DNA from: an uncultured bacterium
GTDB lineage: Bacteria; Bacillota; Clostridia; Oscillospirales; Oscillospiraceae
Direction of reading: 5' to 3'
Length of the DNA: 18,019 nt
NCBI GenBank assembly: GCA_947364395.1
Contig: CANASS010000040.1
Coordinates: 1-18,019 of the forward strand
Shown here: one piece after another, positions 14,632 to 18,019 of the stretch
Layout: every line of letters starts with the position of its first letter
Numbering within the stretch: the stretch's first letter is position 1
The notes under the pieces: model-generated
Seen by the model: only the letters and a program-made list of their open reading frames with translations
Databases searched by the model: none
What the model was told of the DNA's origin: nothing
Program-made: the position numbers and the translations under genes

Positions 14632-14663
14632 AAAAAACAAAAACGCCGCCCCCTGGGGCGGCG
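14632..14663 (-). terminator. Minus-strand terminator at the left edge of unit 3
   Basis: CGCCGCCC (14644-14651) pairs with GGGCGGCG (14656-14663); on the minus strand it is followed by TTTTTG and a further T-run. Confidence 0.75.
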
Positions 14664-14667
14664 GAAA

Positions 14668-14697
14668 TTGACAAAAAACGGCGCGTGATGTTATAAT
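14668..14697 (+). promoter_or_regulatory. Toxin promoter, unit 3
   Basis: Identical to units 1 and 2: TTGACA (14668-14673), 18 nt, TATAAT (14692-14697). Confidence 0.85.
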
Positions 14698-14763
14698 ATT
14701 ATTTAAGAAGGGTTCTGCTGCATATAGGCGGTTAGCCACTCCCTGGGAAAGGGGGTGATGCTG

Positions 14764-14859
14764 ATGGGAGACGGACGCTGGGCGCAAGTCCTGCGTGTCG
14801 TATTTTGGTTTATCATCGTGCTCATGCTGATGATTGCCACAGCCCAAAAAGCGTGTTAG
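14764..14859 (+). CDS. Small hydrophobic peptide, putative type I toxin, copy 3
   Basis: The same 31-residue peptide as copies 1 and 2. The single base change in the coding region (T to C at 14823) turns one leucine codon, CTT, into another, CTC, so the peptide is unchanged; on the opposite strand the same change would alter an amino acid. This favours coding on the plus strand. Ribosome site, masking stem and unit layout are as in copy 1. It is the last unit before the XRE regulator. Confidence 0.72.
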   Translation: MGDGRWAQVLRVVFWFIIVLMLMIATAQKAC

Positions 14860-14933
14860 CCGCCCGGACGGCCCCGGACGGCTAACCTAATTTAGCCATA
14901 CGCCAGGGCTAACCGCTTGTGGCAGAGCCCTTC
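14846..14933 (-). ncRNA. Putative antisense antitoxin RNA, unit 3
   Basis: The third counterpart, with predicted start near 14933. The promoter and 5' hairpin are kept (one C for G change at 14934, just outside the hairpin); the segment 14888-14904 before the terminator hairpin is again unlike the other copies. Confidence 0.58.
14855..14886. terminator. Hairpin over the toxin stop codon, unit 3
   Basis: GTTAGCCG and CGGCTAAC with an inner CCGG/CCGG stem and loop ACGGCC. The plus-strand tail is CTAATTTAG; the minus-strand tail is ACGCTTTTT. Confidence 0.6.
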
Positions 14934-14939
14934 CACTTC

Positions 14940-14968
14940 AGTATAAACCACCGCCCGTGTTTTGTCAA
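14940..14968 (-). promoter_or_regulatory. Antisense promoter, unit 3
   Basis: TTGACA (14968-14963), 17 nt, TATACT (14945-14940) on the minus strand. Confidence 0.82.
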
Positions 14969-14994
14969 GGACAATTCCTTTGGAAAGCAGAACT

Positions 14995-15033
14995 CCCGCC
15001 CTGTCCGGCGTCACGCCGGAGGGGGCGGGTTTT
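14995..15033 (+). terminator. Terminator at the right end of the toxin array
   Basis: CCCGCCC (14995-15001) with GGGCGGG (15023-15029), and TCCGGCG with CGCCGGA inside, loop TCA, followed by TTTTC on the plus strand. It would stop any read-through from the array into the region antisense to the XRE gene. The XRE stop codon lies in the loop. Confidence 0.8.
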
Positions 15034-15235
15034 CTTCCTCTTCAACATATTCCATGATCTCCTCCACGGGGCAGCGGAGGATTTTGCAAAGCTGGTTAAG
15101 GGTATAGGTGCTGATATTTTCATTTTTTCGCAGGCGGTCCAGCTGGCCTGCGCTGAATTTGTGCTCCTTGAGCAGACGATATTGGGAAACGCCCCGGCGC
15201 TTCATTGTCGTCCAGAGCCTGTCATATACGATCAC
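15011..15235 (-). CDS. Small XRE-family (Cro/C1-type) DNA-binding regulator
   Basis: The protein has 74 residues from the GTG at 15235, with AAAGGCGGTG upstream. A longer reading from 15295 is ruled out because that start lies upstream of the -10 box of the gene's own promoter. The whole protein is one helix-turn-helix domain: MIVYDRLWTTMKRRGVSQY, LLKEHKFSAGQLDRLRKNE and ISTYTLNQLCKILRC, ending with PVEEIMEYV and an acidic, proline-rich tail. This short form (no sensor domain) is common in mobile elements and as antirepressor or TA regulators in clostridia. It is divergent from the next small gene and its 3' end adjoins the toxin array, so either could be a target. Confidence 0.88.
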   Translation of the reverse strand: MIVYDRLWTTMKRRGVSQYRLLKEHKFSAGQLDRLRKNENISTYTLNQLCKILRCPVEEIMEYVEEEENPPPPA

Positions 15236-15266
15236 AGCCGCACCGCCTTTCCGCTCAGCTGTCCTT

Positions 15267-15295
15267 ATCGTATATAATGCCCCGTCCATTGACAA
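15267..15295 (-). promoter_or_regulatory. Promoter of the XRE gene
   Basis: On the minus strand TTGTCA (15295-15290), 17 nt, TACGAT (15272-15267). Its -35 box overlaps that of the divergent promoter. Confidence 0.5.
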
Positions 15296-15317
15296 TGACC
15301 CGTATTCGGGCTATAAT
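15289..15317 (+). promoter_or_regulatory. Consensus promoter of the 96-residue unknown gene
   Basis: TTGACA (15289-15294), 17 nt, TATAAT (15312-15317): a perfect housekeeping promoter, sharing five bases with the -35 box of the XRE promoter. One bound XRE dimer could control both. Confidence 0.85.
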
Positions 15318-15357
15318 CTCTGATATGATTCCTTCTGAGTGAAACGGGGGCTTATCC

Positions 15358-15648
15358 ATGGAGCTGTTAAAGGGGCCGGACCCTCAAAGGCGGGATTTGG
15401 CATACCGTCTGCTGAACGGCTTTGTTGAGGTAGAGGGCGGTGCGGTTCAGAGGTCCGGCGGGAACGATCAAATCGAGTTCCTTGTGGAAAAAATATACCA
15501 GCATCGTGTCAGGCTGGCCAACCGGGTCAATTTGGACTTTGAGGATCATGACCTGGAAGAAATGATTGCCACGTATGAAAAGCTGAACCGCCTGTGTGCT
15601 GGTTTGATGTACAATCAGGGCTGGTATGACGCAAGCCGGGGGCTGTAA
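15358..15648 (+). CDS. Hypothetical protein, 96 residues
   Basis: I do not recognise this protein. It is soluble and mostly helical by appearance. Residues 1-22 hold a charged helix (PDPQRRDLAYRLLNGF), 36-60 another (NDQIEFLVEKIYQHRVRLA), and 64-90 an acidic helix followed by YEKLNRLCAGLMYNQGWYD. There is no signal peptide, membrane span, Cys pair or known catalytic motif. The ATG has ACGGGGG 7 nt upstream and a consensus promoter. It has its own terminator, so it is a single-gene unit divergent from the XRE regulator, which probably controls it. Confidence 0.75.
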   Translation: MELLKGPDPQRRDLAYRLLNGFVEVEGGAVQRSGGNDQIEFLVEKIYQHRVRLANRVNLDFEDHDLEEMIATYEKLNRLCAGLMYNQGWYDASRGL

Positions 15649-15657
15649 AAAGCGGCC

Positions 15658-15691
15658 CCCGCCTGACGGCCCAGGCGGGAGCGTTTTGTTT
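15658..15691 (+). terminator. Terminator of the 96-residue gene
   Basis: CCCGCCTG (15658-15665) pairs with CAGGCGGG (15672-15679), followed by AGCGTTTTGTTTT. Confidence 0.88.
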
Positions 15692-15696
15692 TCCTC

Positions 15697-15725
15697 TTGC
15701 AATATCGTTTCGATTCTGGTATAAT
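15697..15725 (+). promoter_or_regulatory. Promoter of the structured RNA
   Basis: TTGCAA (15697-15702), 17 nt, TATAAT (15720-15725). The predicted start near 15732 coincides with the left end of the terminal inverted repeat of the RNA. Confidence 0.78.
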
Positions 15726-15730
15726 CGACA

Positions 15731-15976
15731 TGGAAAAACAAAAATGCGGCAGCTCCCGGGTGTTAGCGCACCCGAGAGCCTGCGCGGGTGCCAGAACCAC
15801 CCACACAGCGGCCATCCGGCCGCACCGCTCCTCTATTATACGACAAGCCGTCCTCTTTCGCAAGGGGGATTTTGCCGTTTGCTTGTTGTCGCCCTTTTTA
15901 GGGAAGCGGGTGAGCATGAAGAGCAGAGCTCATTCACGCTGTGTGGGGTCAAACCTGCACAGCGTTTTTGTTTTCC
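15731..15976 (+). ncRNA. Structured non-coding RNA candidate, about 245 nt
   Basis: Between a consensus promoter and a terminator lies a region with no good gene but many stems. The ends pair: GGAAAAACAAAAATGC (15732-15747) with GCGTTTTTGTTTTCC (15962-15976). Inside are CGGGTG/CACCCG flanked by GCTC/GAGC (15752-15779), GGGTG/CACCC (15786-15801), GCGGCC/GGCCGC (15808-15823), CGACAA/TTGTCG (15842-15891) enclosing a CCTCTT/AAGGGG stem, and an 11-bp long-range pair CCCACACAGCG (15800-15810) with CGCTGTGTGGG (15937-15947). The 3' arm of that pair also forms the terminator CGCTGTG/CACAGCG followed by TTTTTGTTTT. It lacks signatures of tmRNA, RNase P RNA, SRP RNA, T-boxes or riboswitches I know. A leader controlling the gene at 16060 is the alternative. 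Confidence 0.6.
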
Positions 15977-15989
15977 CCCGGTCTGACGG

Positions 15990-16015
15990 CCCCTGGGGGC
16001 GGAAGCCCCCGGGGG
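15990..16015. other. Very stable GC hairpin with GGAA loop
   Basis: GGGGGC (15995-16000) and GCCCCC (16005-16010) with a GNRA-type loop GGAA, extended by CCCC/GGGG across a T-G pair. There is no T-run, so it is not a classical terminator. It lies between the RNA candidate and the gene at 16060, 45 nt before the start codon, and may affect that gene's mRNA. Confidence 0.6.
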
Positions 16016-16059
16016 AGGCTGTGGAGGGAAACGGATAAACGGACGGGAAGGAGGTCGGG

Positions 16060-16470
16060 GTGCCGGATTTTACCGCGCTGTACATCGTAACCGTGTGCGG
16101 GTCCGGCTTTTTGGCTTTGGCGATCGCGGTCATCGCGTCAATCATGCGCTGGTGGGAGGAGAAGCAGACTGTCCGGCTGGCGAAGAAGGCGGAGATTGGG
16201 GAGGGTGTGACCCTGCTCCAGGGCATCCGGGCGTGCTTTGGCGAGGATGGGGTTTGGGGTATATCGTCATATGGATTGGTCTCCGTTCATGTGGGTGATC
16301 CGAGGCTGATTTTCGTGGTCCAGGTGATTCGGGGGCCAGGGAAAGCGTACCGGCTGATCCCTCATATATCGGACCATCACCACCAGTGGGCCGACATCGA
16401 CGAGAGGGACGTGGCCTTTGGCATTATGGTCGAGGCGGTCAAGGAGCAGGAAACGATGATACAGATGTAA
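16060..16470 (+). CDS. Hypothetical one-span membrane protein, 136 residues
   Basis: I do not recognise this protein. It begins at a GTG with a perfect AAGGAGG site 5 nt upstream. Residues 6-30 form one membrane span (ALYIVTVCGSGFLALAIAVI then ASIMRWW), followed by a basic stretch (KQTVRLAKKAE) that suggests the rest is cytoplasmic. Residues 60-105 look beta-rich (VWGISSYGLVSVHVGD, LIFVVQVIRGPGKAYRLI), then SDHHHQWADIDERD, a His/Asp-rich stretch that could bind metal, and a C-terminal helix. No promoter of its own is obvious; it may depend on read-through from the upstream RNA unit. Confidence 0.78.
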   Translation: MPDFTALYIVTVCGSGFLALAIAVIASIMRWWEEKQTVRLAKKAEIGEGVTLLQGIRACFGEDGVWGISSYGLVSVHVGDPRLIFVVQVIRGPGKAYRLIPHISDHHHQWADIDERDVAFGIMVEAVKEQETMIQM

Positions 16471-16473
16471 AGG

Positions 16474-16497
16474 GCGGCGGCGCGTAAGCGCCGCCGC
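16474..16497. terminator. Hairpin between converging small genes
   Basis: GCGGCGGCGC (16474-16483) pairs perfectly with GCGCCGCCGC (16488-16497) around GTAA. On the plus strand a T-run (TTTTT at 16515) follows only after a second small stem; on the minus strand CCTTT follows. It probably serves both strands imperfectly. Confidence 0.65.
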
Positions 16498-16504
16498 TCC
16501 GTAT

Positions 16505-16642
16505 TTACGGGACGTTTTTGGGTTTTGGCCTGTACTGTTCTTGGCCGCTTCCAACGAACTTAATCAGATTGATGATTTCTTCCGCCGTCCATCCGGCGCT
16601 TTCCAAACCTTCAATCAGTCTGTAAATTTCCTGCGTATTCAT
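16505..16642 (-). CDS. Small 45-residue protein gene behind cysS
   Basis: The minus strand encodes MNTQEIYRLIEGLESAGW, TAEEIINLIKFVGSG and QEQYRPKPKNVP. The ATG lies 14 nt after the cysS stop codon, and AAAGAGGTAGG precedes it, partly overlapping that stop, so it is probably cotranscribed and perhaps coupled with cysS. It looks like two amphipathic helices and a basic, proline-containing tail, with no membrane span. Base composition is lower in GC than cysS (many AAA, ATT, GAA codons). Function is unknown; chance cannot be fully excluded at this length, but ribosome site and position support a gene. Confidence 0.6.
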   Translation of the reverse strand: MNTQEIYRLIEGLESAGWTAEEIINLIKFVGSGQEQYRPKPKNVP

Positions 16643-16656
16643 GATTGCCTACCTCT

Positions 16657-18019
16657 TTAGACGCGCTTCCAAACCGCCCCGCCGGGCACGTCGGTGACCT
16701 CGATGCCCTGGGCCTTCAGCTCGTCCCGGATGCGGTCGGCCTCGGCGAAGTTTTTGGCTTTTTTGGCCTCTGCCCGCTGGAGCACCAGCCCGTCGATGGC
16801 CGGGTCTCCCTCGCCCTGGACGGTGAAGCCTCCGGCGCTGGCGGTGGACTTGGCCTGGGCGGCCTCCTTTTCCCGCAGAGCCGCCGCCTTTTCCAGCAGG
16901 GACAGGGACAGCACCTGGTCGAAGCTGGCCAGGACGGCCCGCTTGGTCACGTCGTTCACCGGGGCCTTGAGCACGTCGTACAGGCAGGTAATGCCCATGG
17001 AGGTGTTCAAATCACTGCCCACCTGGGTGAGGAATTTTTCCTTAAACTGCTTTGCCGCCTCCTCGTCCACCGGGCCGTCCGTCCCGGTGAGGGCAGCCAC
17101 CCGCTTGATGAGCTTGTTATAGGCCCCGGCGGCGTTGTCCAGGTTTTCCCAGGAGAACACCAGCCCCTTGCGGTAGTGGCTCTGGAGGCAGAAGAAGCGG
17201 TAGGCCAGGGGGTCGTACCCCTTTTCCTCCAGCAGGGAGACGGTGAGAAACTCCCCCTTGGACTTGGACATCTTGCCGCTGTTGGTGTTCAGATGGTGGA
17301 CGTGGAACCACTGGGCGCACCAGGGGTGGCCCAGGTAGGCTTCGGACTGGGCGATCTCGTTTGTGTGGTGGGGAAAGGCGTTGTCCACCCCGCCGCAGTG
17401 GAGGTCCAGATACTCCCCGTTGAACTTCATGGAGATGCAGGAGCACTCGATGTGCCAGCCTGGGTAGCCCACCCCCCAGGGGGAGTCCCATTTCAGGGCC
17501 TGATCCTCGAACTTGGACTTGGTGAACCAGAGGACGAAATCGTTTTTATTGCGCTTGTTCTGGTCCTCCTCCACCCCTTCCCGGACGCCCACCGCCAGGT
17601 CCTCCTCGTCGTGGTCGTTGAACACGTAGTAGTGGTCCAGGGCGGAGGTGTCGAAGTAGACGTTGCCCCCGGCCACGTAGGCGGAGCCCTTGTCGATGAG
17701 GGCGGACACCACCTTGATGAACTCGTCAATGAGCCCGGTGGCGGGCTGGACCACCTCGGGGGTTTTGATGTTCAGCTTGGCGCAGTCGTTGAAGAAGGCG
17801 TCGGTGTAGAATTTGGCGATGTCCATCACGGACTTGTTCTCCCGCTTGGCCCCCTTGAGCATCTTGTCCTCGCCGGTGTCGGCGTCGGAGGCCAGGTGGC
17901 CCACGTCGGTGATGTTCATCACCCGGTTCACGTCGTAGCCCTCGTAGCGCAGGAACTTTTCCAACACGTCCTCCATGATGTAGGAGCGCAGGTTGCCGAT
18001 GTGGGCGAAGTGGTAGACG
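16657..18019 (-). CDS. cysS: Cysteinyl-tRNA synthetase (5' end beyond the window)
   Basis: About 453 residues are visible; the first 15-25 or so are cut off by the window edge. The visible start reads VYHFAHIGNLRSYI, containing the HIGH-type motif as HIGN. Then follow NITDVGHLASDADTGEDKM, the zinc-binding part WHIECSCIS (Cys) and FPHHTNEIAQSEA (His, Glu), and the KMSKS motif in SGKMSKSKGEF. The C-terminal part is the helical anticodon domain, ending in AEADRIRDELKAQGIEVTDV and GGAVWKRV. It charges tRNA-Cys with cysteine using ATP. The enzyme looks complete and functional as far as can be seen; a small gene follows it on the same strand. Confidence 0.97.
   Translation of the reverse strand, partial: VYHFAHIGNLRSYIMEDVLEKFLRYEGYDVNRVMNITDVGHLASDADTGEDKMLKGAKRENKSVMDIAKFYTDAFFNDCAKLNIKTPEVVQPATGLIDEFIKVVSALIDKGSAYVAGGNVYFDTSALDHYYVFNDHDEEDLAVGVREGVEEDQNKRNKNDFVLWFTKSKFEDQALKWDSPWGVGYPGWHIECSCISMKFNGEYLDLHCGGVDNAFPHHTNEIAQSEAYLGHPWCAQWFHVHHLNTNSGKMSKSKGEFLTVSLLEEKGYDPLAYRFFCLQSHYRKGLVFSWENLDNAAGAYNKLIKRVAALTGTDGPVDEEAAKQFKEKFLTQVGSDLNTSMGITCLYDVLKAPVNDVTKRAVLASFDQVLSLSLLEKAAALREKEAAQAKSTASAGGFTVQGEGDPAIDGLVLQRAEAKKAKNFAEADRIRDELKAQGIEVTDVPGGAVWKRV

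Larger units (their letters stand above)
13938..14990. repeat. Three tandem ~350-bp units, each a type I toxin-antitoxin-like locus
   Basis: Units begin near 13938, 14286 and 14637, with offsets of 348 and 351 bp. The first ~205 bp of each unit (promoter, leader, small gene) are identical except one silent T to C change at 14823. The 3' parts differ, with about 17 variable bases after the stop hairpin but a conserved antisense promoter and RNA start. Each unit starts with a hairpin whose sequence differs but whose pairing is kept (CCGCCCC/GGGGCGG against CCGCTC/GAGCGG). No transposase or terminal target duplication is seen. The identical cores suggest recent duplication or gene conversion. 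Confidence 0.95.

Noticed and set aside
13885..14847. Repeated minus-strand reading frames of 72-109 codons across the three units
   Set aside because: They are mirror images of the toxin units: rich in His, Gln and Pro, without ribosome sites, crossing the forward promoter and hairpins. The one base change between coding copies is silent on the plus strand but alters an amino acid on the minus strand.
13938..14990. CRISPR array or insertion sequence
   Set aside because: There are only three repeats of about 350 bp with internal genes and promoters, no short spacers, no cas genes, no transposase and no target duplications.
15731..15976. Retron ncRNA, suggested by complementary ends
   Set aside because: No reverse transcriptase lies downstream; the next gene is a 136-residue membrane protein.
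15731..15976. 6S RNA
   Set aside because: The fold looks multi-branched rather than a long rod with a central bubble, and no 6S consensus is evident. A covariance search would be needed to settle this.

Overview
The window is GC-rich (by eye around 60%) bacterial DNA with Firmicutes-type signals: strong AGGAGG ribosome sites, near-consensus TTGACA/TATAAT promoters with 17-nt spacers, a spoIID sporulation gene, an Fst/TxpA-like layout of small genes, and a clostridial-type CysRS. A GC-rich spore-forming gut clostridium (Oscillospiraceae, Flavonifractor/Lawsonibacter/Oscillibacter-like) fits best. This is inferred from style and gene content; no search was run.

Layout. Positions 17-133: tRNA-Val(GAC) and its terminator on the minus strand. 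252-983: a stand-alone short-chain dehydrogenase. 1036-6016: a complete branched-chain amino acid type ABC importer (lipoprotein binding protein, two permeases, two ATPases). It has a perfect consensus promoter inside an inverted repeat, an attenuator-like hairpin after the binding-protein gene, and a strong terminator. 6035-7057: an orphan cbiG-like gene. 7083-9168: a TetR regulator and the MFS efflux pump it probably controls, with a perfect 17-bp palindromic operator. 9200-10415: efp plus an acidic zinc-ribbon protein. 10420-12346 (minus): a polysaccharide deacetylase and SpoIID. 12430-13939: a citrate synthase.

13938-14990 is the most unusual region. It holds three tandem units of about 350 bp. 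Each has a strong forward promoter, a leader hairpin that can hide the ribosome site, a 31-residue single-membrane-span peptide, a hairpin over the stop codon, and a convergent near-consensus antisense promoter (TTGACA-17-TATACT). This is the architecture of a type I toxin-antitoxin locus of the TxpA/RatA or BsrG/SR4 kind, but I do not recognise the peptide. Each unit also begins with a hairpin that would terminate minus-strand transcripts.

15011-16642 holds a small XRE-type regulator divergent from a small unknown gene (overlapping -35 boxes), then a 245-nt structured, apparently non-coding transcription unit with its own promoter and terminator and complementary ends, then an unknown one-span membrane protein. 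A 45-codon gene lies directly behind cysS. The window ends inside cysS (minus strand, 5' end cut off).

The importer genes clearly work together, as do tetR with the MFS pump. The three small-peptide units look like a self-contained regulated module. Most other genes appear to be single transcription units.
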